Shown here piece by piece: positions 14,855 to 22,171 of a DNA stretch of 35,925 bases; the stretch's first letter is position 1; each line of letters starts with the position of its first letter. The notes beneath the pieces are model-generated. The model ran no database searches and was not told where the DNA came from. It was given only the letters and a program-made list of their open reading frames with translations. The DNA is taken from assembly GCA_041685735.1 (NCBI GenBank), contig JAWLFE010000031.1, forward strand, positions 1 to 35,925, read 5' to 3'. The DNA comes from CSSed11-175R1 sp041685735 (GTDB taxonomy: Bacteria; Actinomycetota; Nitriliruptoria; Nitriliruptorales; Nitriliruptoraceae). Position numbers and translations under genes: made by a program.

Positions 14855-14860
14855 TAGCAT
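14855..14860 (+). promoter_or_regulatory. Possible -10 element of the uspA gene
   Basis: TAGCAT fits the actinobacterial TAnnnT pattern and would place transcription start about 25 bases before the ATG at 14892. No recognisable -35. The divergent gap 14659-14891 (233 bases) must also hold the promoter of the dehydrogenase operon, which I could not locate. Confidence 0.3.
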
Positions 14861-14891
14861 CGAACATCCAACTGGCGGACAGGAGAACAAC

Positions 14892-15296
14892 ATGCGCATC
14901 GTGGCCGGGTTCCTGACATCACCGGAGGGCCGTGCCGCCCTCGATCGTGCGGTCGACGAGGCCAGGCTCAGGGACGCCGAACTCCTGGTCGTGCACTCCA
15001 TGCGTGGCGGCGAGCGAGACGAACTCGAGAACGTCCTGACCTACCGCGAGGCCTTCGAGGCCCTCGAGAAGCGCCTGGCTGACGAGAACGTCACCTACCG
15101 GCTCGTCGAGTACGCGCGCGGCAACGCCCCGTCGGAGGATCTGTTGCAGGCCGCCACCGACGAGAACGCCGACCTGCTCGTGATCGGGATCCGGCGGCGG
15201 TCGGCGGTCGGCAAGCTGATCCTGGGCTCCAACGCGCAGGACATCCTGCTGCACGCCGACTGTGCCGTGCTCGCGGTCAAGGCGCCCAAGGAGTGA
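14892..15296 (+). CDS. Universal stress protein (UspA family)
   Basis: Single-domain Usp of 134 residues, a small cytoplasmic nucleotide-binding stress protein. It starts MRIVAGFLTSPEGRAALDRA and carries the ATP-binding pattern IGIRRRSAVGKLILGSNAQD near residues 99-118 (G-x-x-x-x-S-x-x-G-K-x-x-L-G-S), so it belongs to the ATP-binding class. ATG at 14892 follows AGGAG (14881-14885). It is transcribed alone, divergent from the dehydrogenase operon and convergent with fabI. Its specific condition cannot be read from the sequence. Confidence 0.9.
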   Translation: MRIVAGFLTSPEGRAALDRAVDEARLRDAELLVVHSMRGGERDELENVLTYREAFEALEKRLADENVTYRLVEYARGNAPSEDLLQAATDENADLLVIGIRRRSAVGKLILGSNAQDILLHADCAVLAVKAPKE

Positions 15297-15305
15297 CCCC
15301 AGATA

Positions 15306-15322
15306 CCCGGGAGTGACCCGGG
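15306..15322. terminator. Short hairpin between uspA and fabI
   Basis: cccggg at 15306-15311 and again at 15317-15322 around a five-base loop, filling the 26-base gap between the uspA stop (15296) and the fabI stop (15323). Position suggests a two-way terminator; the stem is only six pairs. Confidence 0.45.
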
Positions 15323-16126
15323 CTACGGGGCGGCGTCGGTGGCGGGGTCCGGCATCCCGGCCCCGATCGCGTGGACGCCACCGTCCACGTGGACGATCTC
15401 GCCGGTGACCCCGGGCGTCCAGTCGGACAGCAGGGAACACACCGTCTTCGCGACGGGGGTCGGGTCACCGAGGTCCCATCCGAGCGGCGCGCGGTCGTCC
15501 CACACGCCCTCGAACCCACTGAACCCGTCGATCGACCGGGCCGCCATCGTGTTGAGGGGCCCGGCGGCGACCAGATTGACACGGACACCCCGGGGGCCGA
15601 GGTCCCGCGCCAGGTAGCGGTTGGCGGACTCCAGGCCCGCCTTGGCGACCCCCATCCAGTCGTACCCGGGCCAGGCGACCTGGGCGTCGAAGTCCAGGCC
15701 GACGATGGCGGGGTTATCCGCGGCGGCGAGCAGGTCCGCGAACCCCCGTCCGAGGGCCACGTACGAGTAGGTCGAGACGTGCAGGGCCGTCCCGACATCC
15801 TCCCACGGCGCGTCGAGGAACCCGCCGCCGAGGCACGAGGCGGGCGCGAAGCCGATCGCGTGAAGGATGCCGTCCACCGCACCCCACCGGTCGGTGAGGT
15901 CCGCGGCCACCGCCGCGATGTCCTCATCCTTGGTGGCATCGAGTTCCAGCACGTCCGGCGTCGGGCTCAGGCGCCCGGCCGATCGCTGGGTGAGCTTCAT
16001 ACCACGCCCGAAACCGGTCAGGACGATCTCCGCCCCCTCTTCCTGCGCGACCCTCGCCACGGAGAAGGCGATCGAACGCGGATCCAGGACCCCGGTGATC
16101 AGCAGTCGTTTGCCGTCGAGCAGCAT
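15323..16126 (-). CDS. fabI: Enoyl-ACP reductase, InhA-like
   Basis: NADH-dependent reductase for the last step of each fatty-acid elongation cycle. The 267-residue product is closest, by eye, to mycobacterial InhA: DPRSIAFSVARVAQEEGAEI, VLTGF, LDFDAQVAWPGYDWMGVAK and DPTPVAKTVCSLLSDWTPG. Catalytic residues Y155 and K162 are present, and F91-type substrate region HAIGFAP is kept. ATG at 16126 follows GGAGG. It is the last gene of the fab operon, 23 bases after acpS. Being an InhA-type enzyme it is a likely target class for isoniazid/triclosan-type inhibitors, though sensitivity is not shown. Confidence 0.93.
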   Translation of the reverse strand: MLLDGKRLLITGVLDPRSIAFSVARVAQEEGAEIVLTGFGRGMKLTQRSAGRLSPTPDVLELDATKDEDIAAVAADLTDRWGAVDGILHAIGFAPASCLGGGFLDAPWEDVGTALHVSTYSYVALGRGFADLLAAADNPAIVGLDFDAQVAWPGYDWMGVAKAGLESANRYLARDLGPRGVRVNLVAAGPLNTMAARSIDGFSGFEGVWDDRAPLGWDLGDPTPVAKTVCSLLSDWTPGVTGEIVHVDGGVHAIGAGMPDPATDAAP

Positions 16127-16149
16127 GGTTCCTCCAGATGGTGGTCGGT

Positions 16150-16557
16150 TCAGATCGTTGGCGTCTGGGCGTCGAGCACCGTTCCTACCACGACCGCGAG
16201 GGCGACGCCGCCATCATGCGACAGCGAACACACCAACGTGCTGCGCACGCCGCCGACCCACAGGACCGGAGCACCGCTCGCTTCGGAGCGGACCTCGACG
16301 TCGTGGAACGGCAGGCGCAGGTTGCCGATGGCCTTGCGGGTCGCTTCCTTCGCCGCGAAGCGAGCCGCGAGGCGGGCCCGTTCCGTCGGCGACCCGGGCT
16401 CGACCCCACCCCGACGGGCGTCGGTGATCTCACGGTCGGTGAACACCCGGGTGAGCAGGCCCGCCCGCCGATCGATCGCGTCCGACAGCCGCGCCACCTC
16501 GACCACGTCGCAGCCGGCGGCGAAGCGGCCGCCGGTCACCGGCCCATCGGCGTTCAC
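16150..16557 (-). CDS. acpS: Holo-[acyl-carrier-protein] synthase
   Basis: Transfers 4'-phosphopantetheine from CoA to serine of ACP. The 135-residue product has the two signature motifs: AAGCDVVEVARL with D17 and RFAAKEATRKAIG with E71, plus SLSHDGGVALAVVV near the C-terminus. Start is GTG at 16557, overlapping the plsC stop by four bases (GTGA). Its substrate ACP is encoded in the same operon. Confidence 0.93.
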   Translation of the reverse strand: MNADGPVTGGRFAAGCDVVEVARLSDAIDRRAGLLTRVFTDREITDARRGGVEPGSPTERARLAARFAAKEATRKAIGNLRLPFHDVEVRSEASGAPVLWVGGVRSTLVCSLSHDGGVALAVVVGTVLDAQTPTI

Positions 16558-17267
16558 GCTTCCTCGCCACCGTGGAACGGGGAGAAGTCGTCCGCCGTGG
16601 TCGTCCCGGCCAGGTCAGCCAGGGTCGCCTGCAGCGTGTCGTTGAAGGAGCGTCGGGACCGGGGTGTCGCCGCGGGCGGAGCCATGGGCGGCCCGAAGCG
16701 CACCGTCACGTTGCCGCCCCGCAGGCGCGGCTTCGCTCCGATCGGCCACACGTCGTAGATGCCGGCCACCGAGGCCGGCACCACCGGGACCTGGTGGGTC
16801 GCGGCCAGGCGGGCGACACCACTGCGCAACCGGTGCACCCGCCCATCCCGACTGCGCGAACCCTCCGGGTAGACCGCGACACAGGCCCCGTCGTCCAGGA
16901 GGATCCCCAGGATGTCCATGGCCGAGCCGTCCGCCTCGCCCCGCTTCAGCGGGACCATGCCGAGCTTGGGCAACTGTGGGCCGAGCACCGGCCACTGCGT
17001 CAGGCGCAGGTCGCCGAGGAAGTGCACGGGCCGGTGGATCGCGACCCCGATGGCCAACGAATCCGCGTGCGACTGGTGGGTGGAGGCCACGAGGACCGGG
17101 CCGGTGTCCGGTACGTGCGCAGCACCCTCGACGGTCAGCCGCAGCCATGCCTTGAGCGCTGGACGCAGCGACAGGCGGACCACCGACCGGGCCCCGGGAA
17201 CCATCGGGGTGAACGGGATCGGCTCGACATCCTCGTCACCATCCGGGACCACGGGCTCCGGGCTCAT
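16554..17267 (-). CDS. plsC: 1-acyl-sn-glycerol-3-phosphate acyltransferase (PlsC-like)
   Basis: Phospholipid-synthesis acyltransferase of 237 residues with the catalytic HX4D motif in STHQSHADSLA (H64, D69), the acceptor-binding motif YPEGSRSRDG (PEGSR at 134-138), and VPVVPASVAGIYDVW near 160-175. The N-terminal 30 residues are acidic and Pro-rich. ATG at 17267 lies 19 bases after fabF, and the stop overlaps acpS by four bases, so acyl-ACP or acyl-CoA made by the operon can be passed directly to membrane lipid. Differs from the two PlsC-like proteins at 34-35.7 kb in keeping the canonical EGSR form. Confidence 0.88.
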   Translation of the reverse strand: MSPEPVVPDGDEDVEPIPFTPMVPGARSVVRLSLRPALKAWLRLTVEGAAHVPDTGPVLVASTHQSHADSLAIGVAIHRPVHFLGDLRLTQWPVLGPQLPKLGMVPLKRGEADGSAMDILGILLDDGACVAVYPEGSRSRDGRVHRLRSGVARLAATHQVPVVPASVAGIYDVWPIGAKPRLRGGNVTVRFGPPMAPPAATPRSRRSFNDTLQATLADLAGTTTADDFSPFHGGEEA

Positions 17268-17286
17268 CGGGGGTCTCGGGCGCTGG

Positions 17287-18564
17287 TCACGCGCGGGTGA
17301 AGATCAGTGCGGCGTTCTGGCCACCGAACCCCATCGAGGTCGACAGGACCGCATCGAGCTCGACCTCGCGTGGCTGCTGCTGCACGACGTCGAGGTGGAT
17401 CTCCGGGTCCTGGTTGACGAGGTTGGCGGTCGGTGGGACGAGCCCATCGCGCAACGCCTGGACGGCGAACGCGGCCTCGACGGCGCCGGCGGCCCCCAGC
17501 AGGTGTCCGGTGACCCCCTTGGTCGAGGTGACCGCGATACGGTCGGTGTCGTCGCCGAACACCGTGCGCAGCGCCTTGCCCTCGGCGGCGTCGTTGAGCG
17601 GGGTGGAGGTCCCGTGTGCGTTGAGGTGGTCGATGCGCGCGGGGTCGATCCGAGCGTCGTCGATCGCCCGCCGGATCGCGAGCACCGCTCCCCCACCGTC
17701 CTCCGGCGGCGCGGTCGCGTGGAACGCGTCGGCGGATCCACCGACCCCCGCCAGCACCGCCAGCGGGGTCGCACCGCGGGCTTCGGCGTGCTCGCGGGTC
17801 TCGAGTACCGCGATGGCCGCACCCTCGCCGATCACGAACCCGTCACGGTCGACGTCGAACGGTCGGGAGGCGCTGGCCGGGTCGGGGTTGCGCGACAGGG
17901 CTCCCATCTGCGCGAACGTCGCGACGGACAGACCGGTGATCCCTGCCTCGACGCCACCGGCGAGGACGACGTCGGCCGACCCGGCGACGAGCCAGTCGCG
18001 TGCCATGTGCATCGCGGAGGCGCCGGCCGCACAGGCGGTGTTGACCGTCATGTTGGGGCCGCGGGCACCGGTGCGGATCGCCACCGTGCCGGCCCCCGTG
18101 TTCGACAACATCTTCGGGATGAACATCGGGCTGACACGACCCGGACCCTTGCCGAGGTAGCGCGGGTACTCCTCGGCCCAGGTCTCCGCACCACCGATCC
18201 CGGAGCCGAGCGCGATACCCACACGGTCCGGGTCGGTCGTGACGATCGAGAAGGCATCATCGTCGCCGGTGAGTCCCGCATGCCCGACGGCCTCCCTGGA
18301 CGCCAGCAGCGCGAGATGGGTGAAGCGGTCGAGCCGACGTGACGAACCACGGCCCAGCTCCTCGTCGGGATCGAAGTCCGGCACCCGACACGAGATCGTG
18401 ACCGACGTCCCCTCGTCGACCAGCAAGGGGTCGGTCGCCGCCCCGGACCGTGCCGCCAGCACGTTCTGCCACGAGGTCTCGAAGCCCCGACCGGCCGGCG
18501 AGATCACCCCGAACCCGGTCACGACGATCTCTGGCCGCGTCGATGCAGCTCCCGCGGTTGCCAT
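17287..18564 (-). CDS. fabF: 3-oxoacyl-ACP synthase II
   Basis: Elongating condensing enzyme of type II fatty-acid synthesis. The 425-residue product has the Cys-His-His triad: C178 in VNTACAAGAS, H317 in LNAHGTSTPLND and H354 in KGVTGHLLGAAG. Length and order match the KAS I/II family, and the GFGGQNAALIF motif is at the C-terminus. ATG at 18564 follows AAGGAG. Sits 63 bases after acpP and 19 before plsC. KAS II is favoured over KAS I only by general similarity. Confidence 0.95.
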   Translation of the reverse strand: MATAGAASTRPEIVVTGFGVISPAGRGFETSWQNVLAARSGAATDPLLVDEGTSVTISCRVPDFDPDEELGRGSSRRLDRFTHLALLASREAVGHAGLTGDDDAFSIVTTDPDRVGIALGSGIGGAETWAEEYPRYLGKGPGRVSPMFIPKMLSNTGAGTVAIRTGARGPNMTVNTACAAGASAMHMARDWLVAGSADVVLAGGVEAGITGLSVATFAQMGALSRNPDPASASRPFDVDRDGFVIGEGAAIAVLETREHAEARGATPLAVLAGVGGSADAFHATAPPEDGGGAVLAIRRAIDDARIDPARIDHLNAHGTSTPLNDAAEGKALRTVFGDDTDRIAVTSTKGVTGHLLGAAGAVEAAFAVQALRDGLVPPTANLVNQDPEIHLDVVQQQPREVELDAVLSTSMGFGGQNAALIFTRA

Positions 18565-18627
18565 ACCTACTCCTTTGGCCCGACCCCGGAAGGACCCGTG
18601 CGTGGGGCCGGGCGATCCGACGGGTGG

Positions 18628-18864
18628 TCAGCCCTGCTTCTCTGCGATCTTGTTGACCGCGTCCTGCAGGGTGCGGACGTCCTCGAGCTCCTCGTCCTCG
18701 AGCTTGACGCCGGTCTTCTCCTCGAGCACGAGGGTGAGTTCCACGACGTCGAGGGAGTCGAGTCCGAGCTTCTCGAAGGTCGCGTCGGGCGAGATGTCAT
18801 CGGCGGGAACGCCGAACTCCTCGGTCAGGATCTCGGTGATGGTGTTGAGAACATCTTGGCTCAC
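18628..18864 (-). CDS. acpP: Acyl carrier protein
   Basis: Small acidic carrier of growing acyl chains, 78 residues. The phosphopantetheine site is LGLDSLDVVEL with S37. Helices II and III (VVELTLVLEEKTGVKL, EDVRTLQDAVNKI) are typical. Start is GTG at 18864, preceded by AGGAGA. Located between fabG and fabF, the common actinobacterial/proteobacterial arrangement. Confidence 0.95.
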   Translation of the reverse strand: MSQDVLNTITEILTEEFGVPADDISPDATFEKLGLDSLDVVELTLVLEEKTGVKLEDEELEDVRTLQDAVNKIAEKQG

Positions 18865-18932
18865 AGGATTCTCCTGGGTGACTCGCCGACCGCGGCTGCG
18901 GTCGATCGCTTTCGGGTGATGGACAACCTAGG

Positions 18933-19655
18933 TCAGATGCCGGCCCCGCCGTCGACCGGCAGGACCGCTCCGGTGATCGAACCGGCCGCGTCGGCGGCAA
19001 GGAAGCGGATCGCGGCGGCGACCTCGTCGGTTTCGACGGCCCGGCCGGTGGGTGCCATGTCGACCAGTGTCTCGCGTGCCGCGTCGCCGAGCTCGTCGGT
19101 CATGGCGGTGGCCACGAACCCCGGAGCCACGACGTTGGCCGTGATGCCCTTCCTGGCGACCTCGCGGGCGAGGGACTTCGTGAAGCCGATCAGCCCGGCC
19201 TTGGAAGCCGCGTAGGCGGTCTGTCCCACGTTGCCACGCAGCGCGACGACCGACGCGACGCTGATGATGCGTCCGTGACGGGCCCGCAGCATCGGGCGGA
19301 TCGCGGCCCGCGAGACGAGGTAGGCGCCGCGCAGGTTCACCTCGATCGTCCGATCGAACCGGGCCGGATCCAGGCGCATCAGCAGATCGTCGTCGGCGAT
19401 GCCAGCGTTGTTCACGACCACCGCCAGCGTGCCGACCTCCGTCGCCTGTTCGACCGCAGCCGTCACACTGGCCTCGTCGGTGACGTCCACGTGCACCGTC
19501 TGTGCCGCACCGTCGCAGGCATCGACCACGGCCTGCGCCTTGTCGGCGCTGCCCCCGTACCCGACGAGGACGTGGAAGCCGTCCGCCGCCAGGGCCCGGC
19601 ACGTCGCCGCACCGATACCGCCGCTACCACCGGTCACGAGTGCCACACGGGTCAT
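18933..19655 (-). CDS. fabG: 3-oxoacyl-ACP reductase
   Basis: NADPH-dependent short-chain dehydrogenase of 240 residues. Nucleotide motif VTGGSGGIGAATCRALA (7-23), NNAG (82-85), catalytic S135, Y148 and K152 (YAASK) and APGFVATAM (177-185) are present. ATG at 19655 overlaps the fabH stop by four bases (ATGA). The order fabH-fabG-acpP-fabF makes FabG assignment firmer than sequence alone, since many short-chain dehydrogenases look alike. Confidence 0.93.
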   Translation of the reverse strand: MTRVALVTGGSGGIGAATCRALAADGFHVLVGYGGSADKAQAVVDACDGAAQTVHVDVTDEASVTAAVEQATEVGTLAVVVNNAGIADDDLLMRLDPARFDRTIEVNLRGAYLVSRAAIRPMLRARHGRIISVASVVALRGNVGQTAYAASKAGLIGFTKSLAREVARKGITANVVAPGFVATAMTDELGDAARETLVDMAPTGRAVETDEVAAAIRFLAADAAGSITGAVLPVDGGAGI

Positions 19656-20659
19656 CGGTCGGCTCCTCGATCGCCGGCGGTCGGGTTCCAGGTGAACAGA
19701 CACGCCCCCCACGTCAGGCCCGCACCGAACGCCGCCAGCAGGACGGTTGCGCCCGGCTCGAGTCGGCCCGACGCACGAGCGTCGGCCAGCGCCAGCGGGA
19801 TCGACGCCGCCGAGGTGTTCGCGTGCTGGTCGACCGTGATGTGGCAGCGTTCCGGGGGCATGTGCAGGCGCTGGCCGACCGCGTCGATGATGCGGACGTT
19901 GGCCTGGTGCCCGACGAACAGATCGACATCGTCGACGGTCTTGCCGGACCGGTCCAGCACCGCCTGCGCCGATGCGGCCATCCGCACCACCGCGTTGCGG
20001 TAGACATCGCCGCCCCGCATCGTCAGGAAGTTGCTGCGCTCGTCGAGTTCGACGTCGGTCACCGGTGTCCGCGTCCCACCGGACGCGGTCCACAGCATGG
20101 ACGGGTTGGTGCCGTCCGCGCCCAGGTCGAACGGACCGAGGGAAGCCGCGTCGTCGGGGACGAGGACCACGGCTCCCGCACCGTCACCGAAGAGCACCCG
20201 CACCGAGCGGTCCTGCGGGTCAACGACCCGGGTCAGGGTCTCCGCGCCGATCACGAGCACGGCACCGTCGCCGGTCGCCGCCATGGCGCCGCCGACACGC
20301 AGGCCGTAGACGAAGCCGCTACAGGCCGCATTGACGTCGAAGGCGGCTGCCTCGGTCCCGAGGGCGGCGGCGGTCAGCGGCGCGGTCCCGGGGATGGGAT
20401 GGTCCGGTGTCGTCGTGGCCACGACCAGCGCGCTGATGTCCTCGACGCCCAACCCGGCATCGGCCAGGGCCGCCTTGCCGGCGGCAGCGGCCAGGTCCGA
20501 GGTGGCTTCGTCCTGCGCGACGACGTGCCGCTGGCGGATGCCGGTCCGCGTGCGGATCCACTCATCCGAGGTATCGATCACCTTGGCGAGGTCGTCGTTG
20601 GTGACGACGTCGGCGGGCAGGTAGGACCCGAGACCCGCGATCGCGACCGGCAGTGTCAT
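19652..20659 (-). CDS. fabH: 3-oxoacyl-ACP synthase III
   Basis: Initiating condensing enzyme that joins an acyl-CoA primer to malonyl-ACP. The 335-residue product carries the triad C113 (NAACSGF), H251 (GHQANVRI) and N281 (HANTSAAS), plus GDGAGAVVL. ATG at 20659 overlaps the fabD stop by four bases. In bacteria making iso/anteiso fatty acids FabH takes branched acyl-CoA; the dehydrogenase operon six kilobases away would provide it, but primer specificity cannot be read from the sequence here. Confidence 0.95.
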   Translation of the reverse strand: MTLPVAIAGLGSYLPADVVTNDDLAKVIDTSDEWIRTRTGIRQRHVVAQDEATSDLAAAAGKAALADAGLGVEDISALVVATTTPDHPIPGTAPLTAAALGTEAAAFDVNAACSGFVYGLRVGGAMAATGDGAVLVIGAETLTRVVDPQDRSVRVLFGDGAGAVVLVPDDAASLGPFDLGADGTNPSMLWTASGGTRTPVTDVELDERSNFLTMRGGDVYRNAVVRMAASAQAVLDRSGKTVDDVDLFVGHQANVRIIDAVGQRLHMPPERCHITVDQHANTSAASIPLALADARASGRLEPGATVLLAAFGAGLTWGACLFTWNPTAGDRGADR

Positions 20660-21579
20660 CGCACACCTCCATCGCCCTGCAACGCGGCCACCAGGCTGTC
20701 GAGATCGTCGGGCGTCTCCACGCGGTGGGCGGTCACGTCCGGGATCGTCCGCTTGGCGAGGCCCGCCAGGACGCCGCCCGGACCCGCCTCCACCAGGTGC
20801 GTCACCCCGAGGCTCGCGAGCCGTTCCTGCACCTCACGCCACCGGACCGGGGACAGGATGCCATCGACGAAGGCGCGGGCGACCGCGGCGCCGGTGGACA
20901 CCGGTGCGGCGGTCGAACCGCTCACGAAGGTGATGGCCGGATCACGCACGTCCAGGCCGTCGACGGTCGCCGCCACGGCGTCCACCGCCGGGGCCATGGC
21001 CGGTGAGTGGAACGCGCCCTCGACGTCCAACGGCAGCGCCCGGCCACCGGCCTCCTTGGCCCGATCGCGCACGGCGGCGACCGCATCCGGGGTCCCGGCG
21101 ACCACGACCTGCCCCGGTGCGTTGTCGTTGGCGATGACGAGGTCCGGGATGCTGTCGACCAGCACCTCGACGGCGTCGGGCGCGAGCTTGACCACCGCGG
21201 CCATCGTGCCGGGGTTCTGCGCACACGCTCGCCCCATCGCCTCCCCGCGCGAGGCCACCAGTGCGGCGCCGTCGATGACCGGCAGACAGCCCGCAACGAT
21301 CGCGGCCGAGAACTCCCCGAGGCTGTGTCCGGCGACCACATCGGGGGTGATGCCCACCTCCGCCAACGCCCGGTGGATCACCAGCGAGACGGCCAGGATG
21401 GCCGGCTGTGCATCGGCGGTTCGGCCCCCCGTGTCCGGATCCTCGGTGAGCGGCACCACATCGCGACCGAGCCCGTCACTCACCTCGTCGAGTACCCGCC
21501 GCGCCGGGTGCCCCTTCCAGGCGTCCAGTGCCCCCGCACGGTGGGACCCCTGTCCGGGGAAGACGAACGCGATGGACAC
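20656..21579 (-). CDS. fabD: Malonyl-CoA:ACP transacylase
   Basis: Loads malonyl groups onto ACP. The 307-residue product begins SIAFVFPGQGSHRAG and has the nucleophile motif GHSLGEFSA (S86), R111 in SRGEAMG and H191 in GAFHSPAM. The start is GTG at 21579, seven bases after GGAG; the frame is open further upstream but the family begins here. First gene of the eight-gene fab operon. No accD, fabZ or fabA gene is in the window. Confidence 0.93.
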   Translation of the reverse strand: MSIAFVFPGQGSHRAGALDAWKGHPARRVLDEVSDGLGRDVVPLTEDPDTGGRTADAQPAILAVSLVIHRALAEVGITPDVVAGHSLGEFSAAIVAGCLPVIDGAALVASRGEAMGRACAQNPGTMAAVVKLAPDAVEVLVDSIPDLVIANDNAPGQVVVAGTPDAVAAVRDRAKEAGGRALPLDVEGAFHSPAMAPAVDAVAATVDGLDVRDPAITFVSGSTAAPVSTGAAVARAFVDGILSPVRWREVQERLASLGVTHLVEAGPGGVLAGLAKRTIPDVTAHRVETPDDLDSLVAALQGDGGVR

Positions 21580-21628
21580 GGCTGGCTCCGCAGGGATCGG
21601 GTCGAGGTGCACGTACTGCTGGGAACCG

Positions 21629-21634
21629 AGTCTA
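21629..21634 (-). promoter_or_regulatory. Possible -10 element of the fab operon
   Basis: Minus-strand TAGACT (TAnnnT), about 50 bases before the fabD start at 21579, in the 148-base divergent gap. No clear -35. The same hexamer occurs before the acyltransferase gene starting at 35720. Confidence 0.3.
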
Positions 21635-21727
21635 GGCGAGCACATCACCACGGGGAGGACGAGCCAACCAGACGGTGCTTTGGCCCCGAACGACCTCGGA
21701 CCCAGTCTCCGAACGATCGTGACCACC

Positions 21728-22162
21728 ATGCCCGTCGTCCTCGCGCACGCCGCCGCGACGCTCGTGCTCGTTGGGATCATCTGGGTCATCCAGGTCGTGC
21801 ACTACCCGCTGTTCGCCGCCGTCGGCAGCGACGCGTTCGTCGCCTACGAGGCCGCCCATTCCGCACGCATCACGTGGGTGATCGTCGTCCCGTGGGCGGT
21901 GCAGGGTCTGACCACCGCAGCCCTGTTGGTGGCACCGCCGAGCCACATCCCGAGGTGGCTCGTCGTGGTGGCCGCTGTGCTGGCGCTGATACCGGTGATC
22001 GTGACCATCACGCTCAGCGTTCCGGCGCACAGCATCCTCGGCCAGGGCTTCGACGCCGCCGCACACGCGCGGCTGGTCAGCACCAACTGGCTGCGCACCG
22101 TCGCGTGGACGGCCCACGGTGGTGTGGCGCTGTGGATGCTCGTTCTGACCCTACGACGGTGA
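21728..22162 (+). CDS. Four-helix membrane protein of unknown function
   Basis: A 144-residue protein with four hydrophobic segments (about 3-22, 49-67, 73-97 and 119-141). Distinct residues are IQVVHYPLFAAVG (20-32), a polar loop AYEAAHSARITW, and PAHSILGQGFDAAAHARLV before the last helix. The His/Tyr-rich first loop is the most conserved-looking part, but I do not recognise a named family. ATG at 21728 has no ribosome site. It is divergent from the fab operon and convergent with serA, with the two stop codons sharing one palindrome. No function is offered. Confidence 0.7.
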   Translation: MPVVLAHAAATLVLVGIIWVIQVVHYPLFAAVGSDAFVAYEAAHSARITWVIVVPWAVQGLTTAALLVAPPSHIPRWLVVVAAVLALIPVIVTITLSVPAHSILGQGFDAAAHARLVSTNWLRTVAWTAHGGVALWMLVLTLRR

Positions 22163-22171
22163 CCGCGGTCA
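22160..22171. terminator. Palindrome containing both convergent stop codons
   Basis: TGACCGCGGTCA is a perfect 12-base palindrome whose two ends are the TGA of the membrane protein gene and the TGA (as TCA) of serA. It could act as a weak two-way terminator, but has no loop-forming excess and no T-run. Confidence 0.35.

Noticed and set aside
21580..21727. FasR/FapR-like operator in front of the fab operon
   Set aside because: I looked for an inverted repeat and found none convincing; only a weak TAGACT -10 remains.
19502..22162. A long plus-strand open frame covering fabG, fabH and fabD
   Set aside because: Shadow of the fab genes; only its last 144 codons (from 21728) form a plausible membrane protein.
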